Part shown: in pieces, positions 34,601 to 49,600 of the stretch
How the letters are laid out: each line of letters begins with the position of its first letter
Position numbering within the stretch: position 1 is the first letter of the stretch
Source: Muricea muricata
Lineage: Eukaryota; Cnidaria; Anthozoa; Malacalcyonacea; Plexauridae
DNA: 64,000 nucleotides
NCBI GenBank assembly: GCA_963855995.1
Contig: OY979717.1
Coordinates: forward strand, 67,502,354-67,566,353
Reading direction: 5' to 3'
Translations under genes and position numbers: made by a program
The notes under the pieces: generated by a model
Told to the model about the DNA's origin: nothing
Seen by the model: the letters and a program-made list of their open reading frames with translations, nothing else
Database searches by the model: none

Positions 34601-37600
34601 CAATTAGACATAAACATCAAGACTATGTTTCAGCTACAATCATTTTGCAGGAAAAGGCAAATTTTCTAAAATTCGACTTAAACTGATCAAAGTTCGTTTT
34701 CGACCAAGAGTAGAAAAATGTCGACTAAATCAAACGACTAAACGCACTGATGAATTGGGAACGATTTTTCTCATTTGTTATAAAAGACATTTATACAGTA
34801 TCAAAGATGAATGTGGTTTAGCTGACTGCTCGCATGATTTTAGTTGTTTTATCACTTTCACTGCAGCTATTTAAACAAGAAGCCTCAATCTTGTCTATGC
34901 ACTTTTGTGGTGCTAGAGTTCAAGGGATTTTTTTAGCCTAATTTTTAGAATACATGTTGATATACAGAGATATACATGTTGGAAGCAATCAGGAATTAAT
35001 ATTTTTTGGAGGTATAGTAGAATATTTCAGTATTTAGTAAAAATTCTACACCGTTTATTTGACAATCACTTTCGGAATATTTTTCATATTTGCTTAAAGT
35101 GCATATGACACGAAATGTTACATTTCAGAATCATAGAATACATTGTGCAGTGATTACGACAGTGTAATTTATTTTTCAAAAACAGATGTTAAGGCGACTA
35201 TTTAAATGTTTTAATCAATGACCGTGAGGCAAAAACTATCCCATGCAAGGGAACGAGTTTGCACCAAAATGACATCATAATGGCGTTAGTGGTTTTACTC
35301 AGAGTCAAATTAAGTCAATGAACAGAAAGTACATATCATCAGTGACGTCATTTTGGTGCAATTTCGTTCCCAGTCATAGGACAATTTTTTGCCTCACGGC
35401 CACGTATAAAAACGTTCAAATAATTCCCTTGGAATCGTGTTTTTTTAAAAATAAATTACTCTGCGTAAATCACCGAAGTAAGAAGTCTGTAATTCTAAAA
35501 TATAAAATTTCGTGTCATATGCACTTTAAAAATAACGATCACATGAAAATATAATTCACTGACAGCTATATCAATGCTTTTGCCAGTATCAATAAAAACA
35601 TTATTGAACAACTACAATTGCCTCGTCAAAGACATTCGAGTTCAAGTATCTAATAACCAATCTGTATTTCGCAAATAATATGCAAATCATTTTTTATTCG
35701 ACCGCCAGCGATTTTTTTGCACAGCGACAGCAAATTTCCCAGCTGTTTCGAGTGGCAAGAACGATATCTCACGAGTGATCGAGTGTGATATCTTTCTTAC
35801 CACGAGAACAAAAAATCCACGAGAAAGTATTAAACCCATAAACCTTGATCGGTATGAACTAGAAGATATTTGCAAACCATTGAAAAGTTTGGGAGATGCT
35901 ACGTCACTCCTAAGTGTGACATACAAAAAATACGTTACTCAAGTCCCGGATGTAGTGTCGTATAAGTGCTACGAGTAACTATGGAGTAACCATACAAGTT
36001 GTCGGTCGTTCCTTCACGAACTTTTGTTGCAGTGGAGTTTATCGTATTGTTAAGGCCCAACAGCGAGATTCAGTGAGAAAAAGACTTACTACTTCAAAAA
36101 ACTCCAGTGACCAAAATTCATAAGGAACAAAATTCGAAAATATAATCCCGGCTTTATTACAGTAAATATTACCGATGAACTAAAAAAACAGATGCCTCGT
36201 TTTGCCTTCTACAATTTCCACCCGCCGCCGTTTAGCAGTTCCTTGCTCCCGTTGAATAAAGTTTTCATTCACAGTATAATACTCCATTATAGTACTGTAC
36301 CTACTACGATTAAATGTACTTGAATATTAAAAAGGGGGCTGTAATGGGTCATGGTACCTTAACATATAAAACAACGAACCTTATACAAATCTTTAAAAGC
36401 CTCCATGATAAATAACACAGAGATAAGCGCATGTAGGATTTCTTCAGTAAATCTCGTGCAATATGTAATCCAGTGCGTTTTCTCCAATGCTACGATCAGC
36501 AGCAAAATAATAGTTATCCATACACCAATCCACAGTCGCCAAGGTAGATATTCTATCTGAAAAAGATCTGATGCCTAAAAAACACAACAATCAGTTTAAT
36601 CGCTGAATGGGAGCTTTAATCGCTGAATGGGAACTGGAAGCAAACGGGAAGATACGATGCATAATATATATATTATTTAATATGTCAACTTTTTTGTAAA
36701 CGTTGTGGGTTAATACGGTACTTGAAGATTTGCCAATCTTAGTTGGAGAAAGCACGACAAACTGTCGAAGATTTAAATGATTTTGCTTTCTATTGTCAAA
36801 CAGCAATGCCGAAGTTCCAAACTATGTAAATCGAGGAAAACGTAGATGTTTAATAAAATACATATGACTTGTTGAGAGAGTGCAATAAATTTCTAGCAAA
36901 AAAAGTGACCGTAGGTCCGGAGTCAATCATACACAACGGCACAAATATCCACGCATCACGAGAACTCAGAATAACAGCATTAAAAAATTACGGAAAATGG
37001 ATTACCCTATATATAACAGTTTCAATGACAACCATGGCGGCAGTGCCACTAAGCACAGTGTGCGGCTCAGTTCCTATCACTGCCATCAGCATACAAGAAA
37101 AACTTGTAGCTAGTAACATTTCAGAGTCACCCATATAGCCATCTGTGTAATTGTTCATCAGCTTTCCAAATGTCACTGCAAGTGCAACAACTCCAAACGT
37201 GACAAAGAAGAAAGCAGCTAGACATTGAATGTGAAATGCATCTTTAATATCACTCCAATACTGAGGATAACGTTGTGACATTTCACGACGCATGGCACCA
37301 AACCACCGACCATCTGGATCTAACGGGTGTTTACTAAGCAACGGGGAGTACACAATGGATGGTGTTTTGTCACCATCATATCCTACAAGATAATAATAAA
37401 AAAATCGAAAATCGGCTTGATGTAAACACGTTCCCAAGCACAGGACGTTTTTTTCCTCATGATCACACAGGGGTGGATCCAGACTAGTGCCACTAGTTTC
37501 CGGAAACTAGTCAAATTTTGCCAAACTTAATATTCTGTCTTTTTTACTTTCAGTAATTTCCTAATGACCAAACCAGTGATAAAATTAGCAGTCATTTTTC

Positions 37601-40600
37601 GCCATATTTGTATATAATAATTCAGTGAAATCCAACGTTTTTTGTTTATATACGGTACTTTTAACTTTGGCAATGGGAATTGAGCGTAAAATGTTGCGTG
37701 CAATTCACTGATTTATTTAGATCAGTGCTGCAAATCAAATGCGTGGAAACTGCTGCCCTCGCGTGAATGCACTAGTTCACTTTGCGTGGAATTTTCCACG
37801 GAAACTAGTCAAAGTCGCATATGATTGGCTAAGACCAAACGAAAATATTTGTGCACTAGTCAAGCCCGCTGTCATTGGCTGAAGGCCGTTAATTAAATCC
37901 ACGGAAACTAGTCAGGCACTAGTCAAATGTTATAAATACAACCGAATGCTTCGTGGAGATTTGTAATGTTTGCGTGAATGCTAATACCATAGTATCTTTG
38001 TACTTCGCGAGTCAACAATGCTTGGAAATTGAAAGCTTTCTTTGAATGATGGCCTTCTTTTGTCGCAGCCGCGGGAAAGCTATGAAACTGTAGACACAAG
38101 ACCGCGGTTTTATACTTTTATATACCTTACATAGTTGGCTTAACAACCAGTTCTAATAAATAGCTACTTCGATTTCCATCGTTTGTGTATTCGACGCTTC
38201 TTAATCGCGCTTTCTGTATGCCATGGGTAAGTGTTTAAGGATCTTTATAACTTTAAATTTGTTATGTATATGCAAATTTTTATGTAAATTTACTAAGGAG
38301 CTGTGTCGCAACTGACGATAAACTCGTATGATATACTCGCTCGTGCATGAGTATATAGTTGTAAAATATGACCTTTCACCTGATTACACTATAAACATTG
38401 TGATGAGATCTGCTTGGTAGTAACATTGAGCAACAACTATTTATTCAACCGCATAACTATAAATACAATATTGATGTATGCCAGCAATCCAATGAAATAA
38501 TATTACTCTAAAAGCTTTTAAGATATGAATGTTATTCAACGTCATTTGATACTCTCCCTGACAACCACTGAATACTACATAAGTGGAGATCTTAATTTGC
38601 ATCTGATTATAATTAAGATAAGCAAGTGAGGTCACTTTCTCTGATGTTTTATTTACTAGGGAGTGTAATTATGTGCTAGCTAAATGTGTCCTCTGTTACT
38701 TTTTATCAAAAATGTATTCTGACAAATGGTACATTTTATGACATAAATCCATGTTCATTGCGGCAATTGGTATTCCAATGTTAATAATACATCTAGTTCA
38801 GTATATTATTGGTTGGGGGAGGGGGTCGTGTATGATCGGAAACTAGTCACAAAAACTTCTAGATCCACCCCTGTGATCACACATTCAAAAATTCCAAAAT
38901 AAATGACACTACGATAATCACTGCACAAAGAATTCTATGAAATCATCAAGTGCACTTTAAATGTCTTTGCTACTACTCTGAAATGTTTCAAAACAAACAA
39001 TGTTTGATTCCTCTGATTAACACTAAAATGAATTATGAATTTATTAACGCTTTAACTGTGTTGCCGTAAAAATTATGACTGGCCCAAAACTCATGCTGAA
39101 AAACTAACCGTTTAAGAAACTAGCGATATCATCTGCTGACAGCACGGTATCTCTGCGTAATGGCAAAGCACTGGATATTTTCCTGGCTAGATGATTTTCA
39201 ACAGCTGGAATCAATGGTTGTTGCTGAACAAAACTTTTCTTTCTTTTTCTTGGCGGAGTTTTGACAGTTTGTGTGCGAAGCACATGACGTTTTGCTGATA
39301 ACTGAGTTATTTCTTCAGTTGCAGGTTTTAAATAGTCTAGATCCCATTGACCAGGGGGAAATAAGACACTGTCTTTTACGTATTTATCAACTGCGGTTAT
39401 AACATCATGTTTCTTGCGAGCCAATAACATATCATGTTGAAATACCTAGAAAAAAACAAGTTGCTGAAACACTTGAAACGAGAACTAATCAGACATTGTC
39501 TTTGGATATATTTACAAGTGTCTAATTATAAAAGTATCATTTCTTACATATATAATTATGTGTGCAAGTACTAGTCTCGGTATAGGAATTATACAGCTCA
39601 TTGTTTAAAAAAAAACGCGAAGCAACTTGAGCAAGCACCCTGATACGGTAATAGTGTCGTTTAAAATTTTTAAGTCTGGTTGACATCAACTCGTCAACAT
39701 TGAATGTATAAAGCGTCTTCATAGAAACAAAGTTCATCTCGACTGCCGAGTATGAGGCTTGGAATTGAATCTGATGGAAAACGATTCAAACCCTACTCAA
39801 AGTGAAAAACGAACATACTGTAGCATTACTCATTTAAAAAGCTTTTACCAAGACAGCTATAATCTACTTTAAAATATATATATGAGACATAACTCAATAG
39901 ACCATTCCCCAATTAGACAAACTTTTAAATTCGAAAACAATTTTAGCACAGTTGGAAAGAGCTTTCTAAATTTAGTGAAATTGTGAAGTTTGGTTGCAAA
40001 ATATTGTAAAATGACGAAAATATAGTCCTGTAAAGTTTGCAAATTTTGTATACTTTTGTATTACGAACGGAAAAGCGTTACCACTATGGGGAAATGTGGT
40101 AACGCTTTTTCCCGCGGAATACAAAAGTATACAAAATTCGCAAACTTTACATTACTATATTTTCGTCATTTTACAATATTTTACAACCAAATTTCACAAT
40201 TTCACTAAATTTAGAAAGCTCTTTCTAAATGTGCTAAAATTGTTTTCAAATTTAAAAGTTTGTGTAATTGGGGAATGGTCCATTGCAAAGCGTTATCAGT
40301 AAAAAACAAACTACCTATACATTATTGAAAGCAGCTTACTTTATCGGTCATAAGTGATCCAAATGCACGACAAACTTGCAAGTCTTTGTGGTTATCTCCT
40401 TTACTTGATCCGCACAAGAGAAAGACAAATTTACACTCAATTGGAACCTCAAGAAAATCATAAAGTTGTGTCCCATGAGTCATTCGAATCAATGCAACAA
40501 ACGATTCGTATTCGTTTAAGAAATCACAGAGAGCATATTTAATCGCAACACCTTCACAGTCACGTGACAAAGCCTTGAGAAGATGTTCTTGGTTGCCAGA

Positions 40601-43600
40601 TAAAGGATAACCATCAGTATTTATTTCAGAATACTCAGACATTGTTAAACTTAGTTGGTCCTCAGGAATCCTGACTGCGACTTTACTATGTCTATTAACG
40701 TCCAATAACCGTTTGTTATGAATTCCTCCATCTGATATCTAAGAAATAAACAGAAATTTCTTTCTTATCATTTTTTAAACCATACATATAATCCCTACCT
40801 TGCTCACCGTGTAATAACCTGTTATTAGATACTCTTGGTTAAGCAAGTACTGGCAGCTGGCTAAAATTGGTTAGCGAAAAAAATCGCCGCCAACAAGTAG
40901 AAAACGTTCCTACTTTTTTTTCTCGCGCGAACTGGGAAACTGGCTTAATTCAATTTAGTATACTCTCGACCATGGACTATTACAAATTCAGAGTTTTGTT
41001 TGGCTTCTCAACCATGGACCATTCGTAATAGTTCATGGTTGAGAAAAACAACAAAATAAGGCTTCAAAATGACGTTGCGTGATATTGCACGTGTGTAAAT
41101 AATTTAATTAAATTAATTTATTTGTGGCTTTTTTCTCCAAGTTAATGTGAAGATAGTTAGATACAGTTCAAAGTGTATACTTAAACAATTAGCAACTCGG
41201 CCTCGTTGTCGAATTGTTAAATAATCAACTTAACTCACGTTAATCATTGCTTCATCAACTTCTTCATAATCGATATCATAATTGGCAGCTGAAAATTTTG
41301 AAAACATCGACGCCTTGTGGGTGAGGCTAACCCAGAGATTCCTGACTCTATCACTTGACAACTCAAATGCTTTTTTAATTGACTGTGCACGTTGATCTGC
41401 TTCAATTTTCTCGGCAAAGTTTCTATAAGATTTCTTAGCATGCATTCTTCTGTTTGTATCGCCTTGATGCCTGACGGGGAGATAGAGCATCTGCTGAAGT
41501 TTTAGTCTATACTTGCGTTCAATACGATTGCACATCATTATTGTAGTTGCCAATGTGTGTGTGAAGTCAAGTAAACCATCAGAAGAAAATTCAAGAAGCA
41601 CAAGTCCTAGGATGAAAAAGAAACTGTAATTATGAATTGAAAATATTAAATAAATACCCGTCTTCTGGGGTACATCCCTCATTTTCAGTCATAAATTCCA
41701 CCCGAGAGAAGGCTGGAAGGAAACGCGAAAATTAAAGAAAGAGAATTCATAACCCGACATCAGCTTACGCAGTGCCGTTTCGCCAATATGTTCCTTTATA
41801 TGTTCCGTTACATGTTAACATGTACACTACCTTTATGTAAATAATCTTTTAAAGCTGAGTATCCTTCAAATTCAATAAAAGGAACCTGTGGTCTACTCCA
41901 GTTGCCATTAGGTAAGACATGTTCTTCATATTTCATCCATCTGGTTGATTCTCGCCAAGTGCGGTCTGCATAATCCAGTTTGTCTAATTCAATGAAAATC
42001 TAAAATGAACGTATAGTAATTGATATAAAACGATTATAACGATAATAATAATCATAATACAAGATGTTTTAAAATATTTGGCAGCCAAATGTAGCTGTTT
42101 CAGCCACTTTAGGGAGAATAGAACCAGCAAGGAAAACCAAACCTGTCCTCAAAATTGCCGTCACTCTCAGACTCAAAGCTAGTATTGGTATCGTTTATTG
42201 CTGCACTAGCTGCCCGCTTCATGATTTATGATTATCCACTTAACCATAGGCGCCCAATTCTCTGTGTAGTTTCATATAGAGATCAGTGCGCACATAAATT
42301 TAATAATTTACGTACGTATTATGTTTAATTTATGTGCGCACTGATCTTTATATGAAACTACACAGTGAAGTGGGCCGCCTATGATTTAACAGTAAAATTT
42401 TCTGTCAAACACCCACGGCGTTGGCGCCCAAAGCTACTAAATCCCATCGCTCGAAATTCTTCATGTTTTTCAAAAAAACTTAGATTTTCTCAGATTTTTT
42501 TCTCTTCCTTAGATTTTCCTTTTCGACAGTAAAATTTCCTTAAACCTGGAAAAAAGCTACCGGTAATATTTTTATTGAGAAAACCAGGGGTGTGTGTTTG
42601 AAAACAGTAGCGAGTTCACGAAACAAGGCTGATCCGTGGTAATTCGAATGAGAATAGTGGACCAGTTGTCATGGAGATAGCATCAGCAAGGACTAAAAAC
42701 CGCCAAGTTTTCGGCGTCACTTGCTTGACTGAAGAAACAAAGGAGCACGTTCTCCAGTAATATTAAAGCTCAGTGGATTCAGCTCATTTAATTCTATATA
42801 AAAGTTTCTATTTGTGCACTGCAATATCAAACTCACATGCTTATCAAAAGACTTCTGAGTTCATTCCAAGTTTTTTTTTGAGGAACTTTAATGATAGTAC
42901 TGTCACTCTGTCAGGCTAGTGCTCCTCTAACTTTAGACCTACAATATGACCTCGCTATAAAAATGCATATTTACCCTAGTATTTGCAGATTGACAGTTCT
43001 CACATAACGTCCCTTTAATATGTGGCAAAGCAGATGCTGAATGTGATCGACGCCTTAAACCTTTTGGTTGATGATTGGCACCGACAGAAAAACGCAGAGG
43101 TCGACTTTTCACTGAAGAACCCCCTGAAAGTTAATAAAATTCGAATTAAGAAAATTCAAACGAAAGGAACACGCTATATGATATAAGAGAAATAATGGCT
43201 GGGCTCTGGGACACAGCTTTAGAAAATATTGAAAATACTCATTATATCAATTAATTACAGAATTACAGGAAATGTCAGGTTATGTCGTGGTTTACATATG
43301 TGGTTATGCTTGCCCCAGTATAGTTGGCATGGCGTGATTACGAATTTCGATTGTTTTGGCGCAAGAAAATTGGGTAAGGGCGCCGGCGTTGCGTACGGCG
43401 CACAAACACAAAATTTCACAGTCGGGTAAGTCGAGGCAATAAAAGGGTTTCGAAAATATTTGGCCAATTCATTTGCTCAAGTTTAGCAGTTCCTCTGATG
43501 AAATCCTCAAAATTTTGAAAAGTTCGTTAAAATGTTTAGAACATCCAGTTTTTTGACCAATTAGAATGCTAATGATACCATATAGCATTCTGATTGGTCA

Positions 43601-46600
43601 ATTAACAGGAAGTTGCAGCTCGTTTAAGGATCTTGAAGTGCAAAAACTTGAGCAAATGACAGCTATCACGTGAATTTGTCAACCAATCAAATTGCGCTAT
43701 TTTTGAAGCATCTTGGCTGAAAATTTCCACCGGACGGGAAAAACCCTCCAAGAACATACATTCATAGATATTCACATATTTGTATAAAATATGGATTGTG
43801 GACGTATACTACAAAAGAAGCGGTGATATCAACAAGAATATTCCAGGTAAGCGATACTTTTCAATCTTGTTTAGATGATTGAAGTTAGGATTGCCGCCGC
43901 AAGATGGCGACTCGATTCTGTTTACAACTCTCAAACCAAAATATCTAAAGTTCCGATGGTTCGATTTTTCCGTTTTTCTTGTCGAAAATAAACACGTCAT
44001 AGAAAAAGGTTTACCAGCACGATCCCTCACTTCAAAGTTGTGAGAAATCAGAAAATGAATATTCTAAACTGTTAGAAGGCTATCGTGTCATCAAAAAGCA
44101 GGTAATTTAACAATTTATTTTCGTTATTTCCGACTTTTCCCTGATATTTAGTGTGTTTTTATGATTACACTAAGCGTAAAACTAACCTCACAATGAGTTT
44201 TACGCGACTTATTTACGAGAAGTTATATTCGTGCATGCCTTATAGATTTTACAAGACAATGCCACACTTTTGTTGTTCAATTATTTATTTATTTATTTAA
44301 ACACGTTGACCCCGTCAACCTAAGCTGATTTCCACGGGGGACGTGTGCAAAATATCTTTACATAACTATATATATATAATTAATATTTAAAAAACTATAT
44401 AAAAGTAGGTTTTATAACAAACTTACTTGCAGGGAGATTGGTTCGGGATTAACGCACCGAGGGGTCTGTCAGACCCCGAGGTGCGTTAATCCCGAACCAA
44501 CCGAACCTGCAAGTAAGTTGGGTTTTTATCCCATACTAGACTTATCTTCTTGTGTTGTTTTCCGATTCTCGCTGAGTCGCCGATGTATTTTGTCAACATT
44601 TTCTCTTCTTAAACTTATTGGTCTCTTAATATTTCTTTATCAGGCTCTCTATTGTCTTTAGTTTACAATTTTCCGTTTCTTTTTGCTTGGTTTCTGTGAC
44701 GTCTTTAGCCCAAAAATGTTCTTTAAAGTGTAGGTTTAATCATCAGCTAAATTTTGTTCGCCATTGTTGTTGAGCAGTTTGAGGCGGACGGCAGCGTAAG
44801 CAGCAAGCAGGTAAGTTCGGGTTTTTGTAACCAATCAGAAAGCCGGTTTTATCGATAAAGAGAAAAGCGGGTAAGTTCGGAAAAAGCAGGTTAGTTCGGA
44901 AAAAACTTACCTGCTGAGAACCAATCAGAAGCCCGCTTTCATGACACATATGGGATAAAACGAGAACACAATCTAACTATTTACAATAAACTAAAGAAGG
45001 TAATTAAGCTATTTACAGGATATCCTCTATATACATGCATGCACTTTACTGCACTTTTGTCTTTTCAAATGTCAATGCAGGTAGCGATTTTTTTTTGAAA
45101 AGAATTAAGGGATGTACTTCCCCTAATTTCTCTTGGAATTGAATTCCAAAGGAATGCACCATCATACATAAAACTTTTTTCATATTATTTGTACGTGGTT
45201 TTGGTAAGTGAAGACCACTTGAAATATCCCGGAGATTATAGCTTGTTAATTCACTTTTATATGAAAACAAATTAGTGAGCGAATTTGGACCCACATTATT
45301 TAAAAGTTTATACATCATTTTCGCCTTAGTTTTTTCCTATCAGCCTTAAGAGGTTCCCAGCTTAGCTCACCTAAGGCAATAGAATGATCAACATCATTGC
45401 TAAGATTTGTGATGATTCTAGCAGCTCTATTCTGAAGTTTTTGCAATCTTTTTTATTGTGTTTCACCAAATACATCCCATACTTCACAGCAGTATTTGAA
45501 ATATGGGTATATAAGTGCATTGCATACAGAGAGAAGTGTTTCTCTGTCTGCAAAATCTTTTAAACGTCGAAGGGCAGAGATTCCGGCTGTTACCTTTTTG
45601 CAAATGTTTTCAGTGTTACTATTCCAAGATAAATACTGGTCAATTATTACTCCTAGGTTTTTACACTCTTGAATCTGTTTAATGGGTTTGTTGTCAATTT
45701 TAATGTTTAGATGAAAATCTGCAGTACCTTTAATCATTGGTTTTGAGCCAATCACTATAAATTTTGTCTTAGCTACATTCAAGCTAAGTTTATTGGCTAT
45801 CAACCACTTCCTAAGGTTTTCCAAATCAGAATTTACTGCACTTTCAAGTTCAGTTTTAGACTGGCTTGCAGCTGTTAAATTTGTATCGTCCGCAAATATT
45901 CGAGGCTTTGTTTTGTTTAGACATTGAGGCAGATCGTTAATATATAACAAAAAGAAGAGTGGCCCTAGAATAGAGCCTTGAGGTACCCCACACCTAGTTG
46001 GACTATCTGATGAAATAAAATTCTTAATTTGACATATTTGGTTTCGATTTGTTAGATAAGATTTGAATAAAGTCAAAGCTTGTCCTTTTATTCCACAGAG
46101 CTCCACTTTTCTCAAAAGAATTTGATGATCGACAGTGTCGAACGCTTTTTTTAAATCAATTAAAACTACCAGGTTAAATAATTTCTTGTCCAAATTAACA
46201 TACCACTCGTTGGTACAGTCCAATAATGCTGTAGTAGTGGAATGAGATTTTCGAAAACCAAATTGACAGTCACTAAGAATTTTAAATTTTGTTAAGTAAT
46301 TATAAAGTTGATCATATAAAATTCTTCCCATAATTTTGCCAATGACAGGTAGAACTGAAATTGGTTTGTAGTTTTCTGGTAGATTACGCTGACCATTCTT
46401 AGGTGTAACTCTAGCCATTTTCCATTCATCAGGAAAAGAGGACTGAGTAATGACTTGGTTAAAAATATAAGTTAGCGAATCAGCAATAACAGGTGCAGCT
46501 ATCTTTATAATTTTACAGGAAATTTTATCAATGCCAGTAGCTTTATTGCTGGAAAGCCCACTTAGAAGATGGCAGACATTGCTAATCGTAGTAGGTTGAA

Positions 46601-49600
46601 ATGCAGCAAACTCTGATTTAGTTTTCTTAATGTAATTTTCAAAATTACAATTTGATGTGCCAATTTTGCTGGCTAAATTTGGACCGATCTTTGAAAAATA
46701 ATCATTGAAACCCTCTGCAATGTCTTGAGGATTTGTTAAAATCTCTCCTTCTATATCCAATTCATTTACAACTGTTTGTTTGTTCTGCTTACCTAGTAAA
46801 TTGTTTATAGTTTTCCAAACCTGTTTTGCATTGTGTTTTTGCCCTGCAATTTTCAAGGAATAATAATCTTTTTTAGCATTTCTTAGTTCTATATTCACTT
46901 TGTTTCTAGTTTGCTTGTAGTTGTACCAATCTGTTTCTAAATTTGTTAAGATGGCTTTTCTTTTCAATTTGTCCCTTGTGATGATTAGTTTTTTTATTTT
47001 ACTTGTTATCCAAGGAAGTTTTTTTGATCTAATCTTTTTGTTTTGAATTGGTGCATGTTTATCAAGAACGTCTAAGAACATTTCTTTCCACATTTCCCAC
47101 ATGGAATTTGGATCTGCAGCAAAAAAGTATATAAATTCCCAATGTTGAGTCTGTAGTTCATTAACAAATTTTTGATCATCAAAATTTTTCATATTTCTAA
47201 TCTCAATAATATTTTCTTGTTTTTTTATAATTGACATTTTTCTGATTGCAAATATTAGACTGTGATCACTAATACCTGTGTGGATGACACCAGAATCAGA
47301 TATTTTCTCTGGTGTATTTGTAACAATGTGATCAATTAGGCTACTAGTTGTCATAGTTATTCGAGTAGCCTGTTTGATCAATTGTGATAATTGGTATAAC
47401 TCATATAATGACTTAATTTTTTTTTGTTGGCAAACAAAATTAATTATTAATATGAACCATATTATTATTTAAATTGGAATCAAGCCGTGTCTCATTGAAG
47501 GCAATGAGATCTATACGCTTACTGGACATTGAATATCTTCTTTTATCTAGATTTTTAGGTAGGCTGACAATATTTAGGAAAGCCATCTTAAAACCTCTGG
47601 TGCTGGGAACCGAATTAAGGCTAGTGAGAAAGTTGCTACCGGTACCTGCATTGTTTGAGATGTTATGACTTTCTACTTTCTCATCATCTGGTTCACAAAT
47701 TGTAGATACGTTGTCCACTCTCTCTTTCGACAATTGCGGTAAGCATTGGGAAAAATCTGTTCATCTCTAGTATTAACTGGTCGATTGTTAATTTTCACTC
47801 GATTGGACTTAAGATAGGTGCTGAATACACTTCCTAGTGCCCTATCACCACTTTGATTTAAGTGTAGATCTGATCTATTTAGTAAGGATTTGTCTATATG
47901 ATCATTATTTAAGAATACTATATTGTGCTGGGAGCATAAATTACTTACTAAATTGTTAAAATGAGTTATGCTGCTTGCTGCAACACGGCCATCGTACCTT
48001 TTCACGACACTGGATACTGCGACCTTTCTTGCCTTGCTTTTGGTTTCTGTGATGAGTCTATCCATCTTTGTTGCAACCAATTCAGGATCTTTGTGGACCA
48101 GATCATTTGTACCCACGTGTAGGATGACTGTTTCAAACTGGTCTTTCATGATGCCGTTTTTGATCTTCGTCATGATTTGATCCACTTTCGCCCCACTGTA
48201 CGAATGGACAACTGATTGGTCACCTGCGGCTCTCTGAATCTTCTGTTGATCGATATTTTTCACCATGGAATCACCGATCACCAGAGTTCTTTTATCTTGT
48301 TTTTCAGGCTTTCCTTCATGTTTCTTGGTTTTGGATTGTTTACCTTGTGCCTTTGTTCGTTTGTTTTTCTGAGAGGTAAACTTTGATCGTGCTTTGGAAC
48401 GGTATTCAAGGATTTGGTCATGGGTAGTTTGAACGCTTGACTCTGGAGCTGTTGATTCTGATTCGTTTATATCATCTTCGACTTCGAGGATTTCGAATTG
48501 ATCCTCTACTTGAATTGGATGAGGTCGATTTTCTTTCGAAGGTTTCGCTTTTGTTGCCGTGTTGACCCACTCGGTTTGCTTCATATCCAAAATGTTTTTT
48601 ATAGCGCTGTTTTCGTGTGTCAATTCTATCACAGTAGCGAGGAGCGATTCGATCTCGGTCGCCATTTTTTTCCTGTCATCGATCAAGTATTGAATTTTTT
48701 CGTTTGATTAAGCTTCTCGTTCTTTGGTATTCCGACGTTCATCTTCATGTTGGTTTTTAAGTTCATTTACTATGTCCATTATTTTGGAAATTTCATCAGA
48801 GAAAGAGTTACAGTTCTGACATGCCAATTGTTTTGATTTGGTCTCGGGGGCGCCATCTTGGACCATGTGCTTGCTCGGTGTTTGCTTACTTGATTTCTTT
48901 TCATTCCCATGATTTGCGTCATCTGTATTGTTTGCGTAGCTCTGTAGGGTTTTAAACAGTTGACTTTCATCATTATCTTGTAAGATAACTAGTTTTTTGT
49001 CCGTCGATCCATGCCATTTGATACAGAATTCAGGATTGCTGAATTGCATTGATTCGCCACGAGACGACGACCAGCGTCCGTTCAATTGCAAATTGGTTTC
49101 TACAAATGCTTTTAATGATTCTAAATCACCTTTCCACAGTAAGTCATCATCTTGAACACATAATAATTCATATTTTACGCTCTCTGGATCAACAACGCCG
49201 TTTATCTCTCGAGATTTTAGAAAAGCTGAGGAGCACGCGGTTTTGATGTTGTCCGCCATGAGACTCGACGAAGATACTGCTGATGTATTGAAAAGTGGCT
49301 AAAAGCCAAGTTGACAATGTTATGTTTTATGATAATATATAAAACTAAAATATAATTTTGTGGAAACACCACGTAAATTTTTTTAAGCGATAATATAAAT
49401 TTACGTTGTGTTTCCACAAAATTATATTTTAATTTGATATTCAGTTATTCACCACGCAAACATACAAGGAACTTAGCTTTATATAAAACTGTTGCTCTCT
49501 CACTGCTTGATAATGAGTTTAGTTTGCAGTGTTTATTTTATATATCAAATATAGTTGCTATTAAATTGGCGTGATATATATGTGTACATTAATTTGAAAT

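Larger units (their letters stand above)
44281..49300 (-). mobile_element. CR1/L2-type LINE, full-length but decayed
   Basis: A non-LTR retrotransposon on the same strand as SLC4, inside its intron 1. Order: ORF1 (49259-47673), ORF2 with an apurinic endonuclease remnant and reverse transcriptase (about 47733-45046), then a 3' UTR that appears to end in a short TAAA repeat tail at 44281-44300 (TTATTTATTTATTT on the plus strand), preceded by GTTGACGGGGTCAACG. The 3' UTR is interrupted by other repeat sequence at about 44400-44960. Confidence 0.85.

Noticed and set aside
45046-49259. Host genes for a reverse-transcriptase-like and an esterase-like protein
   Set aside because: Order, motifs, overlap and the short repeat tail identify one LINE insertion inside the SLC4 intron.
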